Source of the DNA: Butyrivibrio sp. MC2021
GTDB lineage: Bacteria; Bacillota; Clostridia; Lachnospirales; Lachnospiraceae
DNA length: 64,000 nt
Reading direction: 5' to 3'
Assembly (NCBI RefSeq): GCF_000621605.1
Contig: NZ_JHXX01000001.1
Span: 992,001 to 1,056,000 of the forward strand
Both the position numbers and the translations under genes were made by a program. This document shows, one piece after another, positions 35,155 through 44,657 of this stretch; within the stretch, counting starts at the first letter, position 1, and every line of letters begins with the position of its first letter. The notes below the pieces were generated by a model. The model did no database searches. It saw nothing but the letters and a program-made list of their open reading frames with translations, and had not been told where the DNA came from.

Positions 35155-36210
35155 ATGAAAACCAAAGCCACACTCAAAAAACTAACCAGCTATGAAATTG
35201 CAAATTTCTGCAGACAGATGGCACTTTTGATAAAGGCCGGCATATCTCCCGCTGAGGGCATTGAGATCCTGATCCAGGATCTTCATGACAAGGGAAGCCT
35301 TAAGCTTCTTCAGCAGATAAGCCAGGTGCTTCTTAGCGGCGAGCAATTCCATGTGGCCCTTGAGATGAGCAAGGTGTTCCCCGACTATGTGGTTCACATG
35401 GTCACCATCGGTGAGGAATCCGGAACTCTGGACACCGTAATGGAGTCCCTGGCGGATTACTACGACCGTGAAGAGAATATCGAATCCAACATAAAAAGCG
35501 CCGTGAGCTACCCTCTCATCATGGTATTTATGATGCTGGTGGTGGTAGTGGTTCTTATCGTCAGAGTCCTTCCCATCTTCGAGCAGGTTTTTGCCCAGCT
35601 GGGAACCAGCATGAGCGGCTTCTCACAGTCACTGCTGAATCTGGGAACTCTGCTCAACAGATATTCCGCAGGCCTTGTGGTATTTCTGGTGATACTGGCA
35701 GCACTTTTCATCTTCTTCTCCTCCACCTCCGCAGGTAAAAAGTCCTTCAGATCCCTTCTTACAGTCTTTGGGCCCACCAAGAAACTGATGAGGGAACTGG
35801 AAAGCGAGCGCTTTGCCAGCGGTATGGTACTGACACTGTCCAGCGGCATGGACACCTACGAAGGCCTTTCCCTGGTGGCCAAACTGGTGGAAAGCGAAGA
35901 AATGAAGAATAAGGTTGAGTCCTGCAGAAACATGCTTATCGACGGAGACTCATTCCCGGAGGCCCTGGAGAAATCCAAGATCTTCTCATCCTTTTACTCA
36001 CAGATGGTTTATGTAGGCTTTAAAACCGGCTCCATGGACGCAGCCATGAAGCAGATTGCCGAGAGATTCGAGCACGAGACGGAAAGAAAGATCTTCTCTC
36101 TCATCTCTGTCCTTGAGCCCACCCTGGTAATCATTTTGTCCGTTATCGTAGGAATGATACTTCTTTCTGTAATCCTTCCTCTTATGGGAATAATGTCCAC
36201 CATTGGATAA
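35155..36210 (+). CDS. GspF/PilC-type inner-membrane platform protein
   Basis: A 351-residue protein with two T2SF domains (about 12-135 and 215-340), each followed by membrane helices: VSYPLIMVFMMLVVVVVLIV, then YSAGLVVFLVILAALFIFF, and LVIILSVIVGMILLSVILP at the end. Motifs MALLIKAGISPAEGIEIL and MVTIGEESGTLDTVMESLA are typical. It forms the membrane platform on which type II secretion or type IV pilus assembly ATPases act. Four small single-helix proteins follow. No ATPase, prepilin peptidase or secretin is in the window. CGGAGG precedes the ATG. Confidence 0.92.
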   Translation: MKTKATLKKLTSYEIANFCRQMALLIKAGISPAEGIEILIQDLHDKGSLKLLQQISQVLLSGEQFHVALEMSKVFPDYVVHMVTIGEESGTLDTVMESLADYYDREENIESNIKSAVSYPLIMVFMMLVVVVVLIVRVLPIFEQVFAQLGTSMSGFSQSLLNLGTLLNRYSAGLVVFLVILAALFIFFSSTSAGKKSFRSLLTVFGPTKKLMRELESERFASGMVLTLSSGMDTYEGLSLVAKLVESEEMKNKVESCRNMLIDGDSFPEALEKSKIFSSFYSQMVYVGFKTGSMDAAMKQIAERFEHETERKIFSLISVLEPTLVIILSVIVGMILLSVILPLMGIMSTIG

Positions 36211-36225
36211 TTCGGGAGAACGCTT

Positions 36226-36573
36226 ATGTCAAGATTCGAAGACAAAGATGCCTTCAGCATCCGCATATCCGACAGCGCATACAGGATACTCTCTCTCTTT
36301 ATCTTTACCATTGTAGCGGTGCTGTTCTTTATCGCCGTGGATGAGACCGGAAAGGTAAATGTAAGAAAGCAGCAGGAATCCTTGGAAAGCGCCCTGTCAA
36401 GGGACATCGTTCAGTGCTATGCCATTGAGGGCAGATATCCTCCAAGCCTTGAGTACATGGAGGAGCACTACGGCCTTGTTTACGACAAGGAGATATTTTT
36501 CGTTGATTATCAGCCCATCGGGGCCAATCTATATCCTGATGTAACTGTTATTTCTATCGGTGGCGAAGGTTAA
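36226..36573 (+). CDS. Small membrane-anchored pseudopilin-like protein
   Basis: 115 residues with one N-terminal TM helix (about 20-42, ILSLFIFTIVAVLFFIAV). The exposed part includes CYAIEGRYPPSLEYMEEHYG, a pattern seen in pilin-like proteins of Lachnospiraceae. There is no clear prepilin-peptidase site (G followed by FTLIE). It starts 15 bases after the GspF-like gene with GGGAG before the ATG. It probably forms part of a pseudopilus with the next three products. I cannot assign a named family with confidence. Confidence 0.72.
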   Translation: MSRFEDKDAFSIRISDSAYRILSLFIFTIVAVLFFIAVDETGKVNVRKQQESLESALSRDIVQCYAIEGRYPPSLEYMEEHYGLVYDKEIFFVDYQPIGANLYPDVTVISIGGEG

Positions 36574-36585
36574 GGAGCTTCTTAG

Positions 36586-37080
36586 ATGGATTTAAACGCT
36601 AAAAAAAGCCATGCAATCGATACGGTATTTGTCATATGTCTGATGTTCCTTTTTATCCTATGCGCAGTATCAGTCATAGGAATAGGAGCCAGCATATACA
36701 AAAAGAATGTGGGACAGATGACGGACAATTTTTCCCACAGGATATCCTGCGCCTATATCACAGAGAAAATAAGACAGTCTGACGAAGACGGCGCAGTTTT
36801 TACCCAGGAACTATTTGACAAAAACGTCCTGGTGCTTCAGGAAAAAAAGGGTGATGCCCTTTACGATACCTTTATTTACGATTATGACGGCTATCTTATG
36901 GAGCTTTATATAAGAGACGATATCAAGACCTTTTACCCACAATCGGGTCAGAAAATCCTTAAAATCAGCAGTTTTGACGTGCGGGAACAGTCTGATACCG
37001 TCATAGCCGTTGATATAGTTACCGAAGACGGAAACAGAAACAATCTTTACATATCCAAAAGGAGTATGAAGGCGCAGTAA
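36586..37080 (+). CDS. Membrane-anchored DUF4860-like protein of the pseudopilus operon
   Basis: 164 residues: one TM helix at about 12-35 (VFVICLMFLFILCAVSVIGI) and an exposed domain ending in DGNRNNLYISKRS. It resembles DUF4860 members found beside GspF-like genes in Clostridia, but this is from memory and unsure. AAGGAG precedes the ATG. Its stop TAA shares a base with the ATG of the next gene, so the two are coupled. Confidence 0.72.
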   Translation: MDLNAKKSHAIDTVFVICLMFLFILCAVSVIGIGASIYKKNVGQMTDNFSHRISCAYITEKIRQSDEDGAVFTQELFDKNVLVLQEKKGDALYDTFIYDYDGYLMELYIRDDIKTFYPQSGQKILKISSFDVREQSDTVIAVDIVTEDGNRNNLYISKRSMKAQ

Positions 37081-37628
37081 TGAACAGGCGAAGCAGTTCA
37101 AAAATCAGTTTGTTCCTAATGGAACTTATAATCGCCATCCTGTTTTTTTCCCTTGCAAGTGCAGTTTGTGTAAGGCTTTTTACTTCTGCCCATATTCTCA
37201 GTGAAGACAGCATCAACTTAAGCAACGCCGTGACCTGGTCCCAGAACCTGGCTGAGGCCTTCTACGGAAGCAAAGGACAGCTCAAGGAAATGGAAAAGCT
37301 TTACCCGCAGGCTTTTATCAGCACTGACGACACCATGGACAAAAATACAGTTATCTTGTTCTTTAACGCTGAATGGGATTTAAATGCTGAGGGTCTGGTG
37401 GACGCCTCCTACGAAGCAATTCTTGAAACCGAAAGGATGTCCGCCCAGGAAGCCTATGCCGATGTCAACGAGTACGGAGTTGAACTGGTGGGGGATGCCA
37501 TAACAGGAAGAGTCGCTGTGATCGACCTAAGAGGCACAACACAGGTATTTTCCAGTATTCCCGATAACAATACAAGAATAATATACACCATGCCGGTGGA
37601 TGTATATATAGGAAAGGAGGATCAGTGA
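37080..37628 (+). CDS. Pseudopilin-like membrane protein
   Basis: 182 residues. The N terminus KISLFLMELIIAILFFSLASAVCVRLF has the form of a type IV pilin helix: a charged start, then a hydrophobic stretch containing Glu (MELIIAIL) as Glu5 does in prepilins. The Gly of the processing site is absent. The rest is exposed and soluble-looking. It overlaps its upstream neighbour by one base and its downstream neighbour by one base, showing a tightly coupled operon. Confidence 0.75.
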   Translation: MNRRSSSKISLFLMELIIAILFFSLASAVCVRLFTSAHILSEDSINLSNAVTWSQNLAEAFYGSKGQLKEMEKLYPQAFISTDDTMDKNTVILFFNAEWDLNAEGLVDASYEAILETERMSAQEAYADVNEYGVELVGDAITGRVAVIDLRGTTQVFSSIPDNNTRIIYTMPVDVYIGKEDQ

Positions 37629-38038
37629 TGGAGCAAAACAGACAGACTCCGGCTCACGTGGGCAGCGGATCGATACTGCTGATCTTCACGGTGCTGAGCC
37701 TTATTTCCTTCTCTGCTCTTACCATGGTAAATTCCAAGGCTGACTACAATCTCAGCTATAAACTGGCAGGAAGGCAGGTGGCCTACTACAATGCCTGTCA
37801 CCAGGGAAATGCTTTTGTGGCAGCTGTAAATTCCGGGTATACCCAGGGAGAAGAAAATGGTATAATAAAGAAAAGTATACCAATAACCGACAACCAATCT
37901 CTTAATATTACGTTAATGTCGAATTTTTCAAAAAATACAGACAATTCGAACAATAGTTATATGATTACCGGTTGGAAGATAGTAAATTACGAGAACGACG
38001 GCTATGATTACACACTTCCCGTGTATACAGGCGGGTGA
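37628..38038 (+). CDS. Small membrane-anchored protein, last gene of the pseudopilus operon
   Basis: 136 residues with a single TM helix (about 14-36, GSILLIFTVLSLISFSALTM) and an exposed C-terminal region rich in Asn, Ser and Tyr. ATG 37628 shares a base with the stop of the previous gene and has AGGAGG at 7 bases, better than the GTG one codon earlier. It resembles minor pseudopilins (GspK/PilX-like start), but that is a form-based guess. No terminator is evident before the cheY promoter region. Confidence 0.68.
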   Translation: MEQNRQTPAHVGSGSILLIFTVLSLISFSALTMVNSKADYNLSYKLAGRQVAYYNACHQGNAFVAAVNSGYTQGEENGIIKKSIPITDNQSLNITLMSNFSKNTDNSNNSYMITGWKIVNYENDGYDYTLPVYTGG

Positions 38039-38119
38039 TAATTTTAAAACAATTTCCCTAAGACTTTATCAAATTTTAATTTTTTGCATAACGATTTAAC
38101 GCATATATTTAGAAATCCG

Positions 38120-38128
38120 TGGTACAAT
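38120..38128 (+). promoter_or_regulatory. Extended -10 promoter of cheY
   Basis: TGGTACAAT fits the extended -10 form TG-N-TATAAT with one mismatch. No good -35 is seen, as is usual for extended -10 promoters. The start would be about 75 bases before the cheY ATG. Confidence 0.5.
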
Positions 38129-38210
38129 AGATTATGTACTGAACAACTAATTCAAAACACAAATTGCTTAATTTTTCTTAGCAACTAAAAATACTTATTG
38201 GAGGTTCAAT

Positions 38211-38573
38211 ATGGGAAAAAGAATACTCATTACCGATGACGCCGCTTTCATGCGTATGATGCTTAAGGATATCCTTTCAAAGAACGGATATGAGATTGCC
38301 GGCGAAGCTGAGAACGGTAAAGTTGCAATCGAAAAATATAATGAGTTAAAGCCCGACCTTGTAACTCTGGATATCACAATGCCCGAGCTTGATGGTATCG
38401 GAGCTTTAAAGGGAATCAAGGCTGCAGATCCTAATGCGGTTTGTATCATGTGTTCTGCTATGGGTCAGCAGGCGATGGTTATTGAATCTATTCAGGCCGG
38501 AGCTAAGGATTTCATTGTTAAGCCTTTCCAGGCTGACCGTGTTCTTGAGGCTGTTAAAAAGGCTATCGGATAA
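38211..38573 (+). CDS. cheY: CheY-type single-domain response regulator
   Basis: A 120-residue stand-alone receiver domain. It has the acidic pair in ILITDDAAFMRMML, the phospho-acceptor Asp in LVTLDITMPELDG and the Lys in DFIVKPFQADRV. The Thr/Ser switch is Ser in IMCSAMGQQ. The sequence is very close to CheY of Firmicutes, which binds the flagellar switch. TGGAGG precedes the ATG. It is monocistronic, with its own terminator. Two chemoreceptors lie 2-6 kb away. Confidence 0.9.
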   Translation: MGKRILITDDAAFMRMMLKDILSKNGYEIAGEAENGKVAIEKYNELKPDLVTLDITMPELDGIGALKGIKAADPNAVCIMCSAMGQQAMVIESIQAGAKDFIVKPFQADRVLEAVKKAIG

Positions 38574-38605
38574 TATCCGAACTGCCCTGTCTCCGAGAAA
38601 TAATA

Positions 38606-38640
38606 TGGTCTTGTCGGTATAACCGGCAAGACCATTTTTT
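38606..38640 (+). terminator. Terminator of cheY
   Basis: GGTCTTGTCGGT pairs with ACCGGCAAGACC (one G-U pair) and is followed by six Ts. Confidence 0.92.
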
Positions 38641-38666
38641 GATTGCTTAATTTATTTAAAATTCAA

Positions 38667-39812
38667 TTACTCGTTGGTTTTTACTTTCTGAAGAGCAAGT
38701 ACGCAGATAACGGAAGCAATAAAGAATTCAGCAAGGCACAGGATCGCATTTCTAAGCCCCAGCCTCTCTCCCAGGATTCCGGTAAGGGCGGTGAAGATAA
38801 CTCCGCCTATGCCTGTAGCCGTCGTTATCATGGCCGTAGCGGTGGCTTTTCTGTTGGCTGAATAATCAAGCATGACATTGAGTACACAGGGGTAAATGGC
38901 GCCGCAGGCAAAGCCAAGAGGTATGCAAAGGATAAGTACCGCCCAGGGTGAATTCATCCTTGAAATAATGGCTGTGATGCAGGGAATTGCCACTACCGCA
39001 ATCAGAAGGAGCTTTCTTACATATTTTGAAAAAACGCCCACCAGAACTCTTGAAGGTATCATAACAACCCAGAAGATTGACAGGGCCTTTTTACCGAAAT
39101 CGGAATTAAGAACATCTGTAAAAAGCGTATCTATAAAGAAGGCAAAACCGTTCTCGAAGCCTACATAAATGCACATTACAACGCAGAGGAAAAGAACTCC
39201 CGCAATGATGAATTTTCCTTCTGCCTTGGTCTCTTCTTTGATCTCCTCCTCTTCTTCCGTCCTCATTCTTCCATAGAACATTACACCCAGGAAAGCCACC
39301 ACAGTACCTATGAAAAGCACTATGAAAAGAAGCTGCCATCCGCCGCCCCTGCTGAGGTAATAATCAACCACAAGAGGCGCCACGAAAGCTCCAAGAGCGT
39401 ACATGGAGGTCATGATTCCTATCTTAAGCCGTCCGGTCTTCGGATAGCTCTCAGCCAGAGCTGCAATGGAGATAAACTGCAGCGCACTGGTTGTAAGTCC
39501 CAGGAAGAAGATTCCGCCTATGAATATGGGCTGGAGGCTGCTGCAGAAAATAAACAGCGCTGCTGTGGCCTGAAGTCCCATGAGGATAAGGATGCACTTT
39601 ATCTTGTTGGTCCTGTCAGCCCAGCTTCCCAGGATGATGGGTGCCAGCATGGTGGCAAAAAGTTCAACGGATGCGAATATTCCCATCTTGGTCACGGAGA
39701 GGTCGTAGGCCTGGCCGATGGAATATAAGCTGGCCTGATAGCCCCCGGCTTCGAAGCCGTTGATAAATATTATAAGGAACAAGAATAGCCATAGAAGATT
39801 TTGTTTTTTCAT
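38667..39812 (-). CDS. Major facilitator superfamily transporter
   Basis: A 381-residue protein of about 12 TM helices. The first MFS loop motif appears as GSWADRTNKIKCI, and a charged cytoplasmic loop (RMRTEEEEEIKEETKAE) separates the two halves. The substrate cannot be read from sequence. The closest RBS (AAGGAG) is about 15 bases before the ATG, so the true start could differ slightly. It is convergent with cheY and isolated on both sides. Confidence 0.88.
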   Translation of the reverse strand: MKKQNLLWLFLFLIIFINGFEAGGYQASLYSIGQAYDLSVTKMGIFASVELFATMLAPIILGSWADRTNKIKCILILMGLQATAALFIFCSSLQPIFIGGIFFLGLTTSALQFISIAALAESYPKTGRLKIGIMTSMYALGAFVAPLVVDYYLSRGGGWQLLFIVLFIGTVVAFLGVMFYGRMRTEEEEEIKEETKAEGKFIIAGVLFLCVVMCIYVGFENGFAFFIDTLFTDVLNSDFGKKALSIFWVVMIPSRVLVGVFSKYVRKLLLIAVVAIPCITAIISRMNSPWAVLILCIPLGFACGAIYPCVLNVMLDYSANRKATATAMITTATGIGGVIFTALTGILGERLGLRNAILCLAEFFIASVICVLALQKVKTNE

Positions 39813-39931
39813 GGTTGGTATACTTATCTCCTTTTCGCAAATAATGGTACATTAATTTTATCATTATTTGCGGTATTGAGATATTATAATAGCGATATTT
39901 AAGAAATATATAACAATATATCAAGAATCAC

Positions 39932-39973
39932 AAAAAAAACGCCAAGAGCCTGATGTATTAAGGCTTTTGGCGT
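39932..39973 (-). terminator. Terminator of the first chemoreceptor gene
   Basis: ACGCCAAGAGCC pairs with GGCTTTTGGCGT (one G-U), with a run of eight Ts on the minus strand, about 80 bases beyond the stop of the receptor gene. Confidence 0.88.
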
Positions 39974-40052
39974 CTTTAGTTGGTATTAAAACTGTCAAAG
40001 ACAGGATTTTATCAGTGAAATTACTATTAAATCACGATTAATTTTGCATTTC

Positions 40053-42095
40053 TTATCGTATGCTAAATCTGCTTAGCAGCTCATTGATGGATATAGCTGA
40101 ATCAGATACGGAATTTGCAACATTCTCAACACCCTTTGATTCATCAGCAATCTCCTTAGCACTTACTGCCAAATTAGCTACAGTAGCTGTTATTTCTTCA
40201 GAACTAGCTGACTGTTGCTCAGATATAGCAGCAACACTTGATGCTATATCATTTACATTTGCCATCATTCCAATCATGTTGCGCATTGTGTCTGCTGTAC
40301 TATTGAGCTCCTGATTGATCTTACTAAAGCTATCTCCAGCTTTTGAAACTGCTCCACTACTATTGGTAATAGCCTCCATATTTGCCTGAGATTTCTCGGC
40401 AAGATCTTTAATAAGATTTGTGATCTCTGCGATAATATCGCTGATTTCTTTAGCAGCTTCCTGGCTGTTTTGAGCCAGTTTACCGATTTCATCAGCAACA
40501 ACAGCAAAACCTTTTCCGGCTTCTCCGGCTCTTGCAGCTTCAATACTTGCATTAAGTGACAGAAGGTTTGTCTGCTCAGAAATAGAATCAATCATCTCAA
40601 CGATTTCAGTAATCTTATCTGCAGAATCTCCTACTGTAGAAACCACATCATTCATATCACTCATGGAAGATGTTATTACTTCCATATTCTTCTGAACATT
40701 GCTCATATCATTCTGTCCAACTTCAGCCTGATCTACAAGACTTAGCATTATCTCATTTGTCTTATTTCCATTATCGGTTAATTCTGCAACTGACTGTGCA
40801 AGCATAGTTGCATTATTAGCAAGTTCTCCTACTGCATTTGAAATATCATCCATTGTTGTCTGGATTTGTTCCATCGATTTAGACTGCTCATTAGCTCCTT
40901 CAGTCATCTTACTTGAAGCATCCTTTGAAGAGTTTGAGTCAAATTGTAGTTGTTCCGCTCTCTCCTGTATATTAGAAATTGTATCATTCATTACTTGAAC
41001 ATAATTTTCCATTTCTTTGCTGATAAGACCAATTTCATCACCTTTATCTTGAGGCATCTGCGTAGTAAAATCCCCTGATGAAATCTTAAGTATACTATTA
41101 GAAAGACTATTAACAGGCTTAGAAATAACTCTGCTTATTGTGATCAAAATAATAACTGTGATTATGAAAATCAATGCAATCATTGCAATCATTGCAATAA
41201 TCATAAATCTGTTGGATGATGCCAAAACATCATTTACAGGAACAGAAGAAACCATATTCCAACTTGTACCCTGAATATTATAGTAGCAAACATAATATTC
41301 TTGTCCGCTTAACGGATTTTTTATTTTTGTAACCGCAGTACTACCGGAATCAATATATGCTTTAACGCTAGATAGAAAAGCATTTCCTGATTCAGATATT
41401 TTTTTACCATTTAAATCCTGATTAACATAGCTGATAATGTAATCCCCGGCAAGTATTATAGAACTACCTGTTTTCATGGGAGTATATTTTGATGCTTCAT
41501 TCTGAATATCACCAAGGAAAACGTCAACAGCACAAACTCCTTCCATTCCATTATAAAAACTGTTCTGTCTTACAAAAGAGACACAAAGCTGCCCGGTAGA
41601 TGAATCAACATAAGGATCAGATTCAATAAATGTCTCATGTCCTTGTGCAAGTTTATACCAATCTCTTTGTGTAGGCTTCCAGTCAGGAGCCTGTATGGTA
41701 TGATTGGCAAAAACATAAGTATCATCCTCATAACCAATGTAAATTCCTGAATTGTTAATGATTGTGTAATTTGTAGAGGGCTCAATATATTTTAGAATTG
41801 CTTCCTCATCTTCAAAAGGAACCTGTTCCATGGTATCACAATATTGACCAAATTTTGCCAACAGCATTCTGAATCCGGTTCCTATATTGTAAGCATTAGT
41901 CTGTGTTTCAGCCTGAAGATCCATAAGAGATACATCTTCAATTGTAGCTTTAGCATTGAATGATAGAATAAGAATAATTGCAACTACTCCAATGATAATC
42001 ACAGGCAGTAAACACATCAATAATGTTTTTCCAATACTTTTTTTTACACTCGAATTGTTTTTTCCATTATTTCCAATAGTTGAAGCTGTTCCCAT
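40053..42095 (-). CDS. Methyl-accepting chemotaxis protein with Cache-type sensor
   Basis: A 680-residue chemoreceptor. It has TM1 (about 24-46) and an extracytoplasmic double-Cache-like domain (about 47-290, with [15 protein letters not shown] and [16 protein letters not shown]). TM2 follows (about 293-318), then HAMP and a long cytoplasmic coiled coil with the hairpin tip [26 protein letters not shown] precedes the ATG. Cache domains of this form commonly bind amino acids or other small metabolites. It has its own terminator. The second receptor at 42.6 kb has the same design but only moderate similarity. Confidence 0.95.
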   Translation of the reverse strand: MGTASTIGNNGKNNSSVKKSIGKTLLMCLLPVIIIGVVAIILILSFNAKATIEDVSLMDLQAETQTNAYNIGTGFRMLLAKFGQYCDTMEQVPFEDEEAILKYIEPSTNYTIINNSGIYIGYEDDTYVFANHTIQAPDWKPTQRDWYKLAQGHETFIESDPYVDSSTGQLCVSFVRQNSFYNGMEGVCAVDVFLGDIQNEASKYTPMKTGSSIILAGDYIISYVNQDLNGKKISESGNAFLSSVKAYIDSGSTAVTKIKNPLSGQEYYVCYYNIQGTSWNMVSSVPVNDVLASSNRFMIIAMIAMIALIFIITVIILITISRVISKPVNSLSNSILKISSGDFTTQMPQDKGDEIGLISKEMENYVQVMNDTISNIQERAEQLQFDSNSSKDASSKMTEGANEQSKSMEQIQTTMDDISNAVGELANNATMLAQSVAELTDNGNKTNEIMLSLVDQAEVGQNDMSNVQKNMEVITSSMSDMNDVVSTVGDSADKITEIVEMIDSISEQTNLLSLNASIEAARAGEAGKGFAVVADEIGKLAQNSQEAAKEISDIIAEITNLIKDLAEKSQANMEAITNSSGAVSKAGDSFSKINQELNSTADTMRNMIGMMANVNDIASSVAAISEQQSASSEEITATVANLAVSAKEIADESKGVENVANSVSDSAISINELLSRFSIR

Positions 42096-42254
42096 TTTTA
42101 CCCTCCATTTATAAATGTATTAATAAACATTATTGTACGTAGATTCATATATAAATATATTTTACAAGTATATAATAAATAATAAATTTATCCATAATTA
42201 AACTTTTGTTAAACTTGCGTAAATAAACGCTTTTTTTGAATCTAAATTCGTCTG

Positions 42255-42582
42255 TTTTTTATTGCACGGGAGTTTGAAACCTAAATCATATCAAAAATAG
42301 TTGCAGAAGAATCGGATTTTATCCAGTCTGAAGTTTTTAAGAACAGCAACTATTTTGGTAAAAGAAATGATCGAATACTTTACTACGACTGCTCTAACTT
42401 CTATTTCGAAATTGAGCAAGAAGATGGTAATAAAAAGGTTTCTGCTGCAGATAATCACCTATTCGCCCAAATATGCAGCTTATCAAAAGGCAATCAGGGA
42501 AGCTCAGGTACAACGTGCCGAGGCTATGATCAACAAAGGAAAGCTAAAAAAGCCCAGGCAGGTGGCCCGGGCTTTATATTAA
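42255..42582 (+). pseudogene. Remnant of an IS1634-type transposase
   Basis: The frame through 42255-42420 reads KNSNYFGKRNDRILYYDCSN and then FYFEIEQEDGNKK, the pattern around the first catalytic Asp of IS1634-family transposases. Further on, another frame gives ITYSPKYAAYQKAIREAQVQ and RAEAMINKGKLKKP, like the later part of the same proteins. The middle is missing and the frame has shifted, so it is an internally deleted relic. Its 3' end runs into the terminator of the second receptor gene. No terminal inverted repeats are evident. Confidence 0.6.
42546..42574 (-). terminator. Terminator of the second chemoreceptor gene
   Basis: AAAGCCCAGG pairs with CCCGGGCTTT (one mismatch), then a T-run on the minus strand, 5 bases after the stop at 42579. 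Confidence 0.8.
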
Positions 42583-44627
42583 CTGATTGTGAAGCGCTGG
42601 AGGTTTTCATTGATGGTGTCAACCGCATCGGATACAGATGACGCCGCATTGGCAACCAGCTCTGAGGATGAAGCAACACCCTGGGCTGCTTCTGTTACGC
42701 TCTCAACGTTCTCAGCGATCTCCTGAGTGGAAGCTGACTGCTCCTCGGATACGGAAGCCATATTGGTGGCAACATCATTAACCTTCTCCATCTGCTTAGC
42801 CATCTCAGCAAGTATATCGTTGGCCTGAGACAGCTCTGTTGTGATCTCCTGGAAGGTTGTGGCCGCTACATTAACTGTCTCGGCACTGTTGTTGATAAGG
42901 GTTGTATTTGTCTCAGACTTCTCAGAAAGAAGCTGAACCTTCTGGGACATATCCTTGATGATCTCACCGATCTGGTTGGTAGCATCGGCGGAGTTCTGAG
43001 CAAGGGTTCCGATCTCTGAAGCAACAACCGCAAAGCCTTTTCCTGCCTCACCTGCTCTTGCAGCCTCGATGGAAGCGTTAAGGGAAAGCAGGTTGGTCTG
43101 GGAGGAAATGGAATTGATAAGGTCGATGATCTGTGTGATCTTCTCTGCTGCCTCATCAACGTTGGAAACCGCATTGGCCATATCCTTCATGGAATCTACG
43201 ATATCGGACATACCGTTTGCCACATTGGACATATCGTGCTGTCCGGAATCAGCCTTTTTAACCAGTTCGTTCATGGAGCTCTCAATAGCCTGCTCCTGCT
43301 CTGTTACATTGGCAACGGTCTGGGCAAGGATAGTAGCGTTCTCTGCGACCTCGGTAACAGCCTTGGCCATATGCTCAACATTTTCTTTGATCTGGCTCAT
43401 GCTTGAGGACTGGTTGTTAGCTGCTGCCTCAAGGTCCTCAGCTGTACTCTTGGAGGTCTGGGCATCTCCCTGGAGCTTGCCGGAAACATCCTTGATCTCT
43501 GAAAGAGAAGTCCTCATTCCGTGGATAAACTCACCCATGGCTCTGTTCATATATGCAATCTCATCATCACCCTTGGCAGTGATATCAACGGTAAAGTCAC
43601 CGCCGGAGATCTTTTCAATATTATCAGTAAGCGCTGTTACAGGCTTCTTGATCATCTTGCGAAGAGCCTGAGCTATGATAATGATAACAAGGATAACTGA
43701 AACAACCGTAACGATAAGCAGAATATAAACAAGTCTCATCAGTATAGCAAGAACTTCGTTCTGCTTGGCGTAAAGAACTACGCTCCAGTCGGTTCCGTTG
43801 ACACCTGAGGTTACCGCATACCACTTTGTTCCTGCTGCTTTAATAGGCTTTACTACTTCCACATCATCTTCTCCCTGGGCAGCTACAAACTCGCCGATGG
43901 AAACGATAAGGGGATTATCTGTTACTTCTGATATATTCTTTCCGCAAAGGCTTGGATCATCTTTAAAGGAAAGGATAGTTCCGCCCTTGGTGATCATCAT
44001 GGCACCACCGGACTGATATACTTCAACTTCATTAAGCTTTTTCTGGGAATCGGACATGAACAGATCTGCAGCAAAGCAGCCCTCACGGCCATCCTTGAGA
44101 TGAACATGTCTTATAACGGTAGCGCACAGCTCGCCGGTAACATCATCAAAATAAGGCTGATCGTAGTAATAGAACCAGGAATTGTCATAACCTACAGCCT
44201 CCACATACCAGCCGTGGGATGTGACATTTTCCATGACATAATCCGGAGCATTGGGATAAATGAAGGTTTCGTCATTAAGAGCCAGATAAGCTCCGGTAGG
44301 GAGCATTTTGTATCTTCCTACAGTTCCGGCCATATACTCCATGATGGCATCATTGCTTTCAAAGTTGCTCTGCTCAACCGCATCAGCAACTGCGTTCAGA
44401 TAATAGAATGTGGCAGTAAGCTCCTTATTTACCTGGGATGCACTGGCACTTACCTGATTGGTCAGGGAAGTATCGATAAGATCCTTCACCATTCCATAGC
44501 CAAAGCCTATTACAAGTCCCTCGGCAATAAGAATGCTGGCTATTAAAAGCACAACAAACATAATCGAGATTCTTACGCTAATGGCCTTTGTAGCTCCTTT
44601 TTTTGCATTGTTCTGCTGATTACTCAT
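42579..44627 (-). CDS. Methyl-accepting chemotaxis protein with Cache-type sensor
   Basis: A 682-residue chemoreceptor with TM1 (about 22-46), a Cache-like ligand domain (about 47-285; [20 protein letters not shown]), TM2 (about 296-320, repetitive Ile/Val), HAMP and the signalling tip [26 protein letters not shown] precedes the ATG. It ends with ENLQRFTIS, nearly the same end as the first receptor, without the CheR-tethering pentapeptide of enteric receptors. It stands immediately downstream of the hybrid-kinase pair (30 bases from the 1129-residue kinase, same strand order kinase then receptor), so co-transcription is likely. Confidence 0.95.
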   Translation of the reverse strand: MSNQQNNAKKGATKAISVRISIMFVVLLIASILIAEGLVIGFGYGMVKDLIDTSLTNQVSASASQVNKELTATFYYLNAVADAVEQSNFESNDAIMEYMAGTVGRYKMLPTGAYLALNDETFIYPNAPDYVMENVTSHGWYVEAVGYDNSWFYYYDQPYFDDVTGELCATVIRHVHLKDGREGCFAADLFMSDSQKKLNEVEVYQSGGAMMITKGGTILSFKDDPSLCGKNISEVTDNPLIVSIGEFVAAQGEDDVEVVKPIKAAGTKWYAVTSGVNGTDWSVVLYAKQNEVLAILMRLVYILLIVTVVSVILVIIIIAQALRKMIKKPVTALTDNIEKISGGDFTVDITAKGDDEIAYMNRAMGEFIHGMRTSLSEIKDVSGKLQGDAQTSKSTAEDLEAAANNQSSSMSQIKENVEHMAKAVTEVAENATILAQTVANVTEQEQAIESSMNELVKKADSGQHDMSNVANGMSDIVDSMKDMANAVSNVDEAAEKITQIIDLINSISSQTNLLSLNASIEAARAGEAGKGFAVVASEIGTLAQNSADATNQIGEIIKDMSQKVQLLSEKSETNTTLINNSAETVNVAATTFQEITTELSQANDILAEMAKQMEKVNDVATNMASVSEEQSASTQEIAENVESVTEAAQGVASSSELVANAASSVSDAVDTINENLQRFTIS

Positions 44628-44657
44628 TAATTACCCTCCTATTTATCACTTATAATT

